DNA from: Isoetes taiwanensis
Taxonomy: Eukaryota; Streptophyta; Lycopodiopsida; Isoetales; Isoetaceae
Direction: 5' to 3'
DNA: 64,000 nt
NCBI GenBank assembly: GCA_021234155.1
Contig: JAJEKV010000011.1
Span: 14,671,255-14,735,254 of the forward strand
Below the pieces are notes generated by a model. It had not been told where the DNA came from, ran no database searches, and saw nothing but the letters and a program-made list of their open reading frames with translations. The translations under genes were made by a program, and so were the position numbers. This document shows, piece by piece, positions 45,230 to 57,213 of this stretch (its first letter is position 1; the number at the start of each line of letters is the position of its first letter).

Positions 45230-47490
45230 TTAGAAATTGGCCCGCTTAATAGGAGGAGCCGTTAGCTCTTTCTTGGAGAGCCGAATTATATTAGGCTCAA
45301 CTCAGAATTGCTGGAGCTGGGGCGAATCCCAAAATGGTCATTTCCTTGTGTATCCAGGGTCTATTATTGGCTCTTTCCAAACTGCAGATTCAAACTCAGG
45401 AAAGATAGGTCAGGCCGAGAGTAGGATTAAATTGGGTGCGCCATGTTGCCCAGAGAAGTAATCAAAGGCCATTTGTAAAAACGACTCTTTGTAAAGAGCA
45501 TCTATTTGGGCCTCTCTTGAGGCAATAAAAAACTGTGGCCCTGTTTCCATGGCCGCACAGCCAAGAATTAGAACCTGTGTGGATCTCAGATTCAAACAAA
45601 ATAGGGGCGGACTTGAAGCATAGGCTAAATTTGTAGCCCACCATCATAATCGACATGAAGATAATATAAAACCCAGGAATTTTTGGGTTCCTACAGAAAT
45701 CTTTGTATTGCCCTCCCTTCAGCTCTAATAATTTCCTGCTCTTCAAGCCTGCTCCAAAGATTGAAAGTTGTGAGGGAATAGATGTAAGAATCCTTAATAG
45801 ATGCCACCCAGCCATTAGTTTTGCATTCAATATGATTCTTCGACAGGGCAACTGAAAGAAAAATTAACAAGTAAAAACTCCAACCGGCTTCTTGGCAGCG
45901 TATAATGATAGAGAAAAGAAGCAAAAAAGTGAGAAAATTACGAGGCTTTGATTCCAGAAACTATGGCAGCTCAAATTTCGCAGGCCTCTTCAGGCAATAG
46001 AACTGGCAGTGCATGTTCTGTGCCCCTTTCCCTACGATCATGCTCTCTGAACCGGTAGATTAAATTAAATATTCTGTGTGATATCACACTGTGTAGATAT
46101 TGCCGTAGATATTTCATTCACAGCTCTTAAATCTGTCTGAGATTGCCAGAAAGACACAAGGGTCTTTTTCATTAACTCATTCACGGCTTAAATTCGAAGC
46201 CAAGGCATCTTTCTTTCACTCTTTGGAGCCATTATTTTCGCAGAGGCTAGAATTAAAAAATGATAGCAATTTTAGCTGAAAATTTGTGAGAATCATGCCA
46301 GTTTTTCCAAGGATTTCTGTGCTCTCAAAACTTCTGCCCTTTTTCATGATATGGGTGACGTAGTCATAATGACTGTTTGACTGTTCTGGCCATACATTCT
46401 AGACCATTTTGGTTGAGCATTTTTAGCTCCAGGTTTTACAGACCATTTAAATCATGCTATTTGATTTTGCAAAATACATCAAGTGCTGCTGGCATAAGAA
46501 CAAGTGATTATTTGTGCCAGATGTAATATTGTAATTCTAACTTCGAATAGATGAGCCTAAGGCCTCTATAATGCCTCGGTTATTATAATGCCCGGATCCG
46601 ACCATGAAATATTGAAATATTATTTGCAATCTGTTCTTCATGTATTTAAAAAATCATCACATGTTGTTTTTCATTGCTTTCATAACCATGATATGTATAG
46701 ATAAAAATTGAGAGGAAGGCTAGGGAAGATAATTGATCATTGATATGACATGGCACTTGGAAGGAGGATAAAGTTGAATATGAATAGTGAGATTTCTCCT
46801 AAATTTGCTAAATCAGCGTAGAGGATAACTAATGGCGGACAAAGTCAATGGAAGTAGATAGAATAGAGCAGAAAGATGACCTTCGTTTTACCTACTTCAT
46901 CTAAGATGGTTTTACACGTATCACTTAAAATGGACATTATTTGCAAATTGTATGCTAGCAAGGTTGTGGAATTTCTTTGGGTTGCCTACCTTTGTATGAA
47001 TGCAACACTACAACTATAATGCCTGACGCATGTAAATAACAATGTTCCTATTGTGGCACTTCTAAATCTTCAAAAAATAGCTTAAATCTTCAAATTTTGA
47101 CAAATGTACTCTTTTCTTTCATCCCATAACTATTATAAAATTGAGATGCAACTTTTGTACTCAAACATGAGGTGTATGTACACATGATCAAACAAATTGT
47201 TAGTCAGAGGCTTTAGTTGCTGACAATGGAAATAACTCCTATCAACAATTTTTTGAGGAAAAGATAATTATATTGCAAGGGAGCATGCAAATCACACATT
47301 TTTCCTTTTGGAACAAAAAATACAAGTCCAAATCCTGCATGTTCTGAAACATGAGAGAAATGTTCCCGTAACACCCACCTATCATATAGGTACGAGACCA
47401 TATGGCAACAATATGAGTTCAAGTCCCACATGTTCTTGAATTATATATCATATGATCCGAATAAACTTCTGATTGTATACAAAGGGTTGG
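45230..47490. other. Interior of Helitron-like copy 1, unassigned
   Basis: Several frames of 60-130 codons occur (for example minus 45462-45851, with a hydrophobic stretch FYIIFMSIMMVGY), but none shows a known domain or good splice sites. They may be fragments of captured genes. Confidence 0.3.
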
Positions 47491-47566
47491 GAAAGAGAAA
47501 CGTTCGCGGCGGCCAAGGGGAAGAGAAACGTTCGCGGCGGCCTTGGCCGCCGCGATAAGTTTCTTG

Positions 47567-48494
47567 TAACAACTTAAAGGTTTTAAGCTTTAACTTTAAA
47601 ATAAGGTTTTAAAGGTCTGGGGATACCGGACCCTGGTATCCCCCTTCAATAGAAATTAGAAAATGAATGTAACCAAATCATGGGCGCCCAACAGGGGCCG
47701 TTTTGGCCTGGCCGATTGGATTTGTAGGCTCGCCCCAGGCAGAAATTCATCTCCAAAATACATTCAGGATGCAAAGTGTTATCTCTAGAGTAGGACCCAG
47801 AGGAGAAGACGGATTTACAAACTTGACCACGGCAGTGGAGAGGCAGACAGAAGGATTATTTTTACACAACCGACCGAAGCAAGCTTAAGTTCATAAGATC
47901 GGATGGTCGAATTCAAGCAAGGTCTGCCGGATTTGGAAGCACAGAGCAAATGGGCATGACAGAATGTTATTATGAACTGGAGTTTAGCTTACAGGCAGGT
48001 GGCGGCATGCTTTAGAGACTCAGCTCTACATAATCCGACCCCAATCAGGCTGCGAAATCATGACATAGCTCACATCCCCACCTGAGTTTTAGCTTTGGAC
48101 TCTTGGTTCTTGCTCTGCTTCCAATTTGCTCAGCCCCAACCGATTCTCTTCCCTCCTCCTTTTGCCCATCCGGCCAACTCTTCTATTCTTAAATACCTTT
48201 GCCCCATGAACACTTGGCAAGATCAATCCCAGGATCAGGCCAGATGGTGCCTTGGCATGCCACATGCATCTCTGAGCGGAATCCTCCCGCTATCTGGCAG
48301 CTACGATTTGCCCTTCCCTTGATTTAGTGTGCTCACACTTTTTGAATTCCACTTATTAAGGTTTTAAATCACCTTAGCTAAAGTTCTTATGTAATTTTAA
48401 ATGTCGCCCCCAAACATATCACAATGATTTGCACAATCCGATACTGACTAGAACATGGGATTATAAGCTAGTCTAAACCACTAGGTTCGTTACA
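47567..48494 (-). repeat. Upstream (5') LTR, outer part
   Basis: Continues the LTR after the nested insertion and ends TGTAACG (minus) at 48494. It matches about 40751-41688 with scattered changes and a small deletion near 48410. Confidence 0.9.
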
Positions 48495-48705
48495 TACTAC
48501 ATGATCAGAACCAATCTTCCCAGCTAGATAAAGTACTACAGGAGGCAAGTACAAACTTTCCTTAAGCTACAAATAAGTCTTGATAGCACCATAAAAAAAC
48601 CTCTTGCAAGAGTGGAGAAGAATAGAGAAAGAAATAAAGAGTAAAATGAGCAGCCTGCCACGCTGCTTAAAGAAGCTGCATATGCTTCCAAAACTTGAAC
48701 TAAAC

Positions 48706-49560
48706 CTGCAATTTTATCAATCTTTAAAACTGGCACGGATATGATGCCATAAGAAACACTGCATTGTTGGGATATGAAATAGTTAGCCTGTAATTGGCTA
48801 GGCACAAAGCCCAACCACCAGACTTCTCCTCTTCTGTACCAGCAGACTAGAAAGAAGCTCAAGCACCAGTACCTGAGCAAGTTCTCACTCAAACATATAT
48901 TTTGAGCATAACCAGTTAAGCATCAGTACTTATTCTAATTATGAGGTTCTTGGCATAGCAGTATCAAGAACCGAGTGCATAGAATAATCTTTCTACCTGC
49001 AATACAACATGTTTAAAGTCTGGCTCAGGATATGTAAGCATCATCCTGCTCATAAACTCCCTAGCTCGGCATCTCTTACAGTCCCATGTATAAGCAATGA
49101 ACCTGTAATTTTTAGATTAAGGTACTCTATTCTTTTTCACAAATTCTACTCCAGACCTTTCTGCTAGAAAGAAAGAGCAAGAGGAAGGGGAAAAGTCAAG
49201 AACTCAAAGGATCCATTATTTGATGAGGCAACCAAGAAAACATACAACTCAATTGCTCTCCTCACATTTCTGCTTAAAATCTGAACACCCTTCCGGTACT
49301 TCTTACTCAAACACTTACTTGACAGAAAGAACCGAAAGTTAATGGCAAACTGGCATGAAATGAAAGGACCGCCTTGAAGCAATTCTAGTTGAAGAAACTG
49401 AAAGGAACGAAATCAAATGAGAAAGCTGTGCAAAACCCCTCTAGCAGCAATTGGACCTCTGATCTTCAGGAAGATTGGAGCAGTGCCGAAAGAAAGAGGG
49501 AGAAGGGCGGCCTTCTCTCTCTATCGCCGCCCTAGTTCTAGGCGCCAAGAAATGCGCCCA
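48706..49560 (-). CDS. Candidate gene, minus strand, two or three exons, unidentified
   Basis: A clear exon lies at 49102-48997 between a TTACAG acceptor and a GTAGAAAG donor; it reads FIAYTWDCKRCRAREFMSRM then MLTYPEPDFKHVVLQ. A second possible exon at 48758-48706 reads SYGIISVPVLKIDKIA, bounded by ATGCAG and GTTTAG. The C-x2-C after an aromatic and the VP motif resemble a thioredoxin fold, weakly. A GC-rich stretch at 49490-49560, followed (minus) by a GTAAGT at about 49322, could be the 5' UTR exon. The phases of the two coding exons do not match, so the model is incomplete or the gene is decayed. Confidence 0.35.
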
Positions 49561-49854
49561 TTCGAAGCTGAAAGAAAATCAAAATGCATATCTTCGTTGA
49601 GATTTTACCTTTTTAATTATCTCAATTGTCCTGTTACACAAATGGGAATATGCATCTAGACCAAAGTCATAAAGTTTTGAGTTAAATCATTTCCTCGATA
49701 GCTATTCGATAACCATCTTAGAATAGCAACTAATGTATTGCATTGCAGATTCCACTCCCAATTCCCTTGTTAAAATACTAATCATGCTATCCGTCGGTTA
49801 GTTAAAAGATTCTCTAGCAGTCAGTTGTACTATGAGAATTGTATGAAATCGACT

Positions 49855-50180
49855 GCTAGTTTGTGATCTTCATGAAAAGTTTAGCATAAAGGTTATAAGT
49901 TAAAGTGAAAGTTATAATCGTGATCAACACTTGGTCAAACTCAATACAGCCAAATACCAATCAAATGTACAATAACTTTGTCTTGGTTTCCTTTTAGGTG
50001 CTATTATCACGGCTAGTTTGTGATCGAGATTTTTTCATGAAAATTTTAGCATAAAGATTATAAGTTAGAGTGAAAGTTATAATCGTGGTGAACACCATGT
50101 CAAACTCGACACAAAATGTCAGCCAAATACCAATCAAATGTACAATAACTTTGTCTTGGTTTCCTTTTATATGCTGTTAT
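49855..50180. repeat. Tandem duplication, 157-bp period
   Basis: GCTAGTTTGTGATC opens both units (49855 and 50012). AATACCAATCAAATGTACAA and CTTTGTCTTGGTTTCCTTTT are shared exactly. Confidence 0.95.
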
Positions 50181-50189
50181 CACAGTACA

Positions 50190-51700
50190 CAATGCCATGG
50201 GAATAGTGCCATGACATTATAGTACCAAGGCTCTCTTTAAATTGCTTAGTTTTCTCTTAGATTTCATTAAGGGAAAATGCTTATCAATATGCTAAAAATA
50301 TGTTGAAATTAAGACCAACAATCCAAGCCTTCGTTCACAACACTCGGTTTGCTCACATTTAAGAGTTTTAGAAAGTACCTAATATGTTAATAGAGCCTGC
50401 ATTTTCTAGATGTATTGAATGTAGGCAAACTAAACGAAGCCAAATTTCTTATGTTTCATTGTAGATTAGGGTAACAAATTCTACTTGCATGTTATTATTA
50501 AGCCAATGGCAATACAAATGAGAATAACACATGTTCTAACCAGTAGCTGTGTTGTAAATGTGCACATTATACATTTTTTATTGAATCTGGGCAGGTATGG
50601 ATTCTCCACTATATTAGACGACTACAAATTAGTTCCTCCATTGGTTTATGTTGTCCCTTGGGTGCCTACAAACAAATGCAAGATCTTAATACAACATTGT
50701 TGGCTCCAAGGCTTCTGATTGTCATAAAAAAATAATGCAAATGGTTCGCATATTCAAAAAGCTCGTATAATGGGGCAAGCTGGTGCTCAGAAGATGCAAC
50801 ACCTCTGGTTTACTCCATCGTGCAGATGTGAATATGTGGTCATATTATTTTCGCCCCTCCAATTCTTGGCATAAACTACACAGAAAAACACTAAACAATT
50901 CAGAAACTAAAAGTGACATAACATTGCTTTGAATCTTCTCATGCACCAGCTATGAGATTAGACAAAATAACCAATTTCAATGCTTAGTTGCCAGGCCCAC
51001 ATGGCATAAATGGCAGATTCTCAAAATTGTTGATAAGGCCAAAAACATTATATTAGTGCATTGTTGAAGACGCAAATAACCCATCAAAGAAAAATAAAGG
51101 CATTTAAACATGCACAAATCGTGTAAATCATTATTCATCTTTATCGAGTTTTTTCTATCTTTGATTTCTGGCCATTGGTTGCTGGAATATTCTGTGGTCT
51201 ATGCCAAATGAAGGGCCCTTAAATTTTTCGTCTCTAAAACGCCTGCCATTTCCAATGGTCCAAAAGCAAAGTCTGCTGCTCACCGCTGTATCCACACATG
51301 AACCACCGGAACCACCATGAAGCCATGAGATTCGGCCATGCTCCACCCTGCCGGAATCGAACAGAGCCCACCCAGAAGCTTCAAACCAGACTAGGCCTCC
51401 TTCTATTCACTGTGCCCGTGCCCTTGCCTTGCCTTGCCCTGCCCCTGCCGCTGTATTATCAACCCGCCCCTGTATTACCAGCAAGCCCGCCCCTGCATTA
51501 TCAGCAGCCCCGTCCGATCTAATACTCTAATACCATAGCCCCTGATTTGAAGAAGTGAAGCAGCTTCAGCCTCACCCGGATCCCTTGCCGCCCCTGCCCT
51601 AAGAAGAAAGCCATGTCCCACAGTCAATTTTGGCATGCTCCTTTGACTGGCCAATAAGCTGCTCAAATCAGGCAAAATATACACTTCAACTACGGTTTCA
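50190..51700. other. Intergenic stretch
   Basis: AT-rich to 51150, then GC-richer with C-rich imperfect repeats (GCCCCTG/TATTATCA units near 51440-51510). No gene recognised. Confidence 0.45.
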
Positions 51701-51719
51701 CATACAATACACCCCCGAA

Positions 51720-52449
51720 ATCTTGGCAAAACCATGCGTGAGATACCCTTCCCAAATACCAAACGAAATAATAGAACATACTCATGAAGAAATAGAAGTT
51801 CGAAGTCCAGATAGACAAAACTGCCCACTCAGTTGGAACTAGATTTTCTAAAATTCCGTAGACCATATGTTTAAATACTTGCCTAAATATCATATTAGCT
51901 TATAGAATTGTGGCATAAAAGAAAAGCATATAAAATGACTACTGCATTTATTTTCCTTTTATGCCTTTTCCTTCTAATTTCTCTATAGATCAATGCTGAA
52001 AGGATAACAAAAATAAAGGATTGATGAAGAGTGCCATAAGAGACGAAATGGCAAACAACTCGTTCCAACGTTGTACTAATTTCTTATGCAGTGGACTAAA
52101 GATTTGTCTTAAAACTCCTAAATGGCTTACTACCTTTAACCGACTTCTCTTTGAATTTCCCAATAAAGTTCCCATGATCCTGGACACTACCCGTACTACA
52201 ATGAGCCTCAATTGAACGAGTGAAATGTCAATACGTGTGATTTTGGTTGTGCCTAAACATTGATGACAAAATCAAGATCAAATTTAAACATTAGCCAGCT
52301 TCACAAAACAAATGCTTTTAATGTAGCTTTTACTCTTTTATTGAGTGTGGTGCTATCCACTCCAATCTTTATGCGGACATGTTGTACAGTAGGAGGGAAG
52401 GATCATCGCATTTGCCAAGAAAGCCAGACTTCACCATCTGGCCTTGTGC
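51720..52449 (-). pseudogene. CNGC19/20-like cyclic nucleotide-gated channel remnant
   Basis: A segment starting after TAG at 52450 reads QMVKSGFLGKCDDP; seven bases later, in another frame, follows YCTTCPHKDW. Together they match the conserved Cys cluster before the first membrane segment in group IV CNGCs (usually C-x-DPYCTTCP). The next exon-like frame (about 52200-51990) reads LHKKLVQRWNELFAISSLMA and LFINPLFLLSF, the S1 segment of these channels. A weaker piece at about 51800-51750 (LFLHEYVLLFRLVF) resembles S2. The frameshift and missing pore and nucleotide-binding domain indicate a dead gene. Confidence 0.6.
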
Positions 52450-53454
52450 TATGTGGGTTCAGCCGCATAAGTTTCCTTAAAGCCAACACTATTTGTCTTA
52501 CGCTAGTCTCATCTATGTCTACTGTGTTTAGTTGGTGCAAATGCATTGAAAATGATGACTGCGAACTCCATTAAGCGTTCTGCAACTACCATGCACAGCA
52601 TGCATTTCTCCTAGCTTCTATCAACATCCCGTAGACCTGCTTACAGGTGGTGAAAATAATATCTTAATTTGACAAAGCAACTGCTACTATACACCAGGAA
52701 TGTTACACCAGGAAACACATGGTATGAGTAAAAAGCTAGAACGCATTGTATTGATTGTTACAGAACAAAGCTTATGCTGTTTCCCAGACACAAGATTTGC
52801 AAAAAGGCAATGTTGAAAGATCCCGAGAGCCACATCCAAGTTCGCTTTATTGACATGAGTGATGCTAAATTTCCCTCAAGAAATATATAAAAAAACATTA
52901 GAAAAGATGACAGGACAGCAAAATATAACTTAAAACTTGTCAAGGATCTAGGATAAAGAAATGTATATATCTTATCCCAGAATGCACCATCATGACGGCA
53001 CAGATGGAATCAATGTGGAGATTGAAAAGATAAAAACGATAGTTCTATGAAGCGACGAGAATGAAAAGATAGAGATCTCTATGATTTGCCAAGGATATGT
53101 AAGGGATGCCTTGGTTGTATAAATTTCGAATTTCTGGAAAGGCAATGGCTAAAGAATTTGCCCATTGGAACTTTAGAGCTGCATACTACTGAGATATGTA
53201 CATTTTCAAAGGAGAGAGAACATCGGATTCTTGTCCCCCAGTTCCCTAATTATCGAGAGAGAGAGATAAATTCAGATTGTACCCATAAGACAGTAGAAAA
53301 GTTTCTCCTGAACGTTTAATCATACATAGGCACCTTTTATGTTGATACTATCCAAGCAAGACAAATTGCCTATGCAACAGTACCAATCTTCTCACTTATA
53401 GCTTTACTCTGTGACTAATGTGTAATTAGTAACTTCTTAGTTAGAAATACTTAC

Positions 53455-54163
53455 CCTTTCTGCTGTATGGTGCAGTACCAGATGAAGGTGCATGATGGAT
53501 CCATTGGGTTGCATGAATATTGAAAGAGTTGGTTCTGAATACGTCATATTGTTGTTGGCCATTAACATGATCACTTTCCCCTGCAACATGGACAGAATAA
53601 AGGTTACTCCCTCATAAAAATGCTACAACAAAATTATAAGACATGTCATATTTTGCAGCCTTTTAAGGATAAGATTGAGCTAGTTTGTGCTTCGGCCTAG
53701 AAGGGCGAACATGCTCACCCTGTCCTATTTTCTTGAACCTTCAAAAAGTATTTTTATGCACGGATGCAGATCTGAAGGTCCAAAGGTGCACGTGTTAACT
53801 GAAGAAGAAAATTTAACATTTCAAACTCCAGCATATCCAATATTAAGCCCAAATTTATAATTTTCTACCCAACTATTCAAAAAGGAAAGGGACTTATAGA
53901 GCTTGTACTCTAATTGCTCAAATGGTATCCCATTATCCCATTATTGTTTGTTATCATTCTTCCAAAACCCCTTTGCCCACCTCCTACTTGCCATTACCCA
54001 TAAACAGAAAAATTACAAACTTTTGTAAGACTAAAACAGTACGTCTATTTTACATTTTTCTACGGGCCTTTGAGTAGCAATGAAGAGGAAAGGCACACTA
54101 TTCACCTGAATGATTGTCTTAGAACCGACAAAAGCTTCAACCTTTTTCCAATCATGGTTGAAT
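53455..54163 (-). pseudogene. REVEILLE/LHY-CCA1-like single-MYB gene remnant
   Basis: Exon 54163-54106 (58 bp, TTGCAG acceptor, GTGAAT donor) reads FNHDWKKVEAFVGSKTIIQ, the second half of the SHAQKYF-type MYB repeat. The next exon begins at 53771 after CTTCAG and encodes KYFLKVQEN; the Gln of the HAQKYF motif is a TAA here. After a one-base frame change it continues GEHVRPSRPKHKLAQSYP, then a stop, then KAA. A third exon at 53580-53455 (GTTGCAG acceptor, GTAAGT donor) is open with VFRTNSFNIHATQWIHHAPS. This family contains clock transcription factors binding evening elements. Two stops and a frameshift in the DNA-binding region mark a pseudogene. Confidence 0.75.
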
Positions 54164-54169
54164 CTGCAA

Positions 54170-57100
54170 GAAACACATGCATCCATCCACCAACAACAGA
54201 TCCATCTGCACAACATTTATAGACCTTAAGCGTATTTGGAAGAACACATTTACAAAATGGAAACAATGAACAAAGCACCTCTCGCTGATATGGGTTTATG
54301 CTGATACACTTTCCTGGAAAAAAATGCGAACCTGCAAGCTGGCTGGATCACCTCAACAGGCTCCACAACCGATCTGGATTCCAGAGCGTGTACGCAAGTA
54401 GAAGCCAAAAGGGGTGTGAAGATCTGCATATGGCAGTATCAATCTGCCTAAGCTGGTTGACCACACCAGCAAAACATATGGCACTTCTATCACATCTGTC
54501 AGAACTAGCTTTTTAGGTGTGACAGCTTTTTTAACTCCTTGCTTCAATGTTACTCCTGACAGATGATTTACATTCACTGCAAAGATACAGTCTTCTCACA
54601 GTATGTTGATATGTATAATAGGGTCGATGGCAACATTTTTTGACTAGATGCTTGTTAGCTGACGAATTGGCACTGTATAACATTTCAAGGATACGCCAAA
54701 TGATTTGCTGATGAATATTGATGACGTGCATGGCTCACTTGTATTCCAAGATATGATACACATAATGATCAGAAACTCCATCATCTTGATCAATTCGGAG
54801 CTTCAATCTGCATATCATCTTACATGTCATACCAGAAAGCAGAGAATTAACATTTGAAAGGAACAAACCTCCTAGGTTCTGTGCCAACTCCTATAGTATA
54901 GGAGAGGATAAAATTATGAACAGTTAAATAAAGCAATTCCTCTGGATTGTGGTCAACAATTGAGATGCCAAAGTCGGCAAGTTCTGCGACTGTTTGAAAC
55001 TAGCTTCCAAATGCATCATTTGAGACATTTTTAGAATGGTCTTGATCTCCATCCTTAATTCCTGTGATCCAAAGGATTGCGGACCAGCACGTATAAGTTC
55101 AAGACCAGCAATACTCGGCAGTCTAAGATTTCAACAACTTTCACTGCTGCATCCTGAAATATGGCAACATGCAGTGATGCTGTAGGGCCTCTTTGTGTCG
55201 TGGAAGGTTGATGATCAACATCCTCATCAATATTGTACATTCAATCCTATAAATACCACAATCCTGAGTTAGAAAGCAATTAAATATGTCATATAATTTG
55301 CGTAATGAAACTTGCCTATATGGTCCATGGGTTGAGGCATGCCTGAAGATGAACAGAGTATGCATATGCTAGGAAGGATGCTCTGCCATATGTTACCTAA
55401 GTGAAAAAGCAAAAAACACTGTTCAGATGACTTTGAGAAAGCTTTGCATTCTCATATTTGACCTATGCACGTTTTAGTTTTTGTCTGTAAGGGCAAAGAA
55501 ATGGAATGAAGAAGAAATTAGTTTTTCTCGCCCTCTCGGCCCTCTTGTTCGCAAGTTCTGCATCACACAGGATAATTGTGACTCTTAGGATCTGCAGATA
55601 GTCCAAGCAAATCTCTATGCAAGGTTCAGTCTATCATCTTGAAATGAATTTGCTTAGAGATTGGATCTAAAAACGAATTTAGCTTTTTCACATAAATCTG
55701 CAAAATTCTTTGTACCACTTTATGATAAAATGCCACATGCCTTAAAACAAAAATGACCAACACTAATAAGGTGCTTGTCTGGAATAGAATTGACCTACAC
55801 ATGGTTCAAAGCAAACCTAAAGCAACAGTAAAGTCATATATACAACTAGGAAGCCTAAGTTAAGGACCATCATATACAACTAGGAAGCCTAAGCTAAGCA
55901 CCAGCAGATTCAACATGAACAGACTACCAAGTTGCATATCTTGAAAGCCAAGATCTTTACATTGTTCCCTGTGCTTGCTTGGCCAATTCAATGTAGTAGG
56001 CCATCCATCTTCAGATCAGATATAAAAGCTCCTTAGCCTATTCTGTACTTTCTGCAAGTTCCGCTGCAGCAATATCCCCTTGTATTTTTGAATGACACCT
56101 AAAGCGTTGAGAAGCATAAGACATATGCAAAAACATTTACTGCCATCTCTATGTGTATCTAAGAAACAACATTGGCTGGTGCTTTGTGAAATATAGCAAT
56201 ACACGAGATCCAGTAGCTGCTAGCGCTGCACTATCGTTTCATTTCTTGCTGTTCAAGCTTGTGAATGTTGTCAAATTAGTTCAACCACAACTCACATCAA
56301 GATTCTGAATGTTAAATCTTCTAAACGATCATATGCACTCCGCTTATTCTAAATTTATTTATTGATCATTGATGGAAACCTCCTTGACAAACAAAACATA
56401 CAACACTAGAGACAACCACACCAATCCATCTTGCGGCCTAAGTTTAATTGGACTTTGTGATAAACTCCCTTGCAAATTATTGCTAGAGAATGCCCATCAT
56501 GGTGTTGAAGTGGCAGTTCATTATTTCAACTCTATGAAATGCATGCACACATTCCTGCCAACCCTTATCAGCGCTGGGCATGTGACAATGTACTCACAAA
56601 TCATTGATGCAGACCGACACTATGGAGAGTTACAACAACAGAGAGGGCCACACATCTAGAACGACTGAATTTAACTGGACTTGTAATCAATAACTAAATC
56701 TCCTTCGAAACTATTATAAAAAAGCTTCTTCATGCAACCTTGACGAGGTAGCTATATTTCAGTGTAACATATTATGTTTATCCTAAAAATGTACCTTAGA
56801 GCACTGGCATGTGCACTTTGATACATTGAAGCAAATTATATTAACATTTGTATCTCCACAACTTTAAATGAGGACAATCATAGACTTTGGCATGTTCTGG
56901 CAGGAAGTTCCAAAAACTAATTAAGCATTGCACTTGCTTACAAATTTGCTGGACTAGTACATTTAAGCATGGCATCTTTTTAAACACAACGACAAAATCA
57001 GCTCTACCTCTAAAGGAAATTAGGAAAATTTATCACACTCACAAGAGTTTCACTGTTTTAGGGAACTGCATAAGCATCTCTGCTACAGAGTTTTGACTTT

Positions 57101-57200
57101 GTTATAATCAATTGCAGAGCTTGCATCATTCCTTCCCATGAAGCCTCACATCTCTCAAAAATAATAAGCAGAGATACTCTGTAAATCCAACAGCTGGACG
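54170..57200. other. AT-rich region with weak exon-like frames
   Basis: No known domain was found. One minus-strand open segment at about 55120-54930 (IAGLELIRAGPQSFGSQELR, then MEIKTILKMSQMMHLEASF) follows an AATCTTAG acceptor-like site and could be an exon. The short motif CATATACAACTAGGAAGCCT occurs twice in tandem near 55840-55885. Confidence 0.35.
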
Positions 57201-57213
57201 TATCCTAATAGGT

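Larger units (their letters stand above)
44299..47566 (+). mobile_element. Helitron-like element (copy 1), 3.27 kb, inside the LTR
   Basis: Comparison with the intact LTR gives exact ends. The uninterrupted site TTTA|TAACAACTT is split between A and T, with no duplication. The insert begins TCAATACATATATAAAGCAG and ends with a 24-bp hairpin at 47532-47555 (stem GCGGCGGCC/GGCCGCCGC), then TAAGTTTCTTG. TC start, A|T target and a hairpin 11 nt from the end are Helitron features; the final CTTG differs from the usual CTRR. A truncated second copy of the hairpin half lies at about 47493-47520. No replicase is encoded; it is non-autonomous. Confidence 0.85.
40222..48494 (-). mobile_element. Ty3/gypsy chromovirus, internally deleted, with a nested Helitron-like insertion
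   Basis: Minus-strand order is LTR (48494-47567 plus 44298-about 43774), partial pol (43770-41719), LTR (41688-40222). Each LTR starts TGTAACGAACC and is about 1.45 kb; the copies are closely similar. The upstream LTR is split by the element 44299-47566. The primer site, gag, protease and most of the reverse transcriptase are missing: the LTR passes directly into the last part of RT. Flanking 5-mers (ATTCA on the left, TACTA on the right) do not match, so no target duplication was found. Confidence 0.85.

Noticed and set aside
51298-51522. Proline-rich plus-strand ORF
   Set aside because: It arises from C-rich simple repeats; other frames are equally open.
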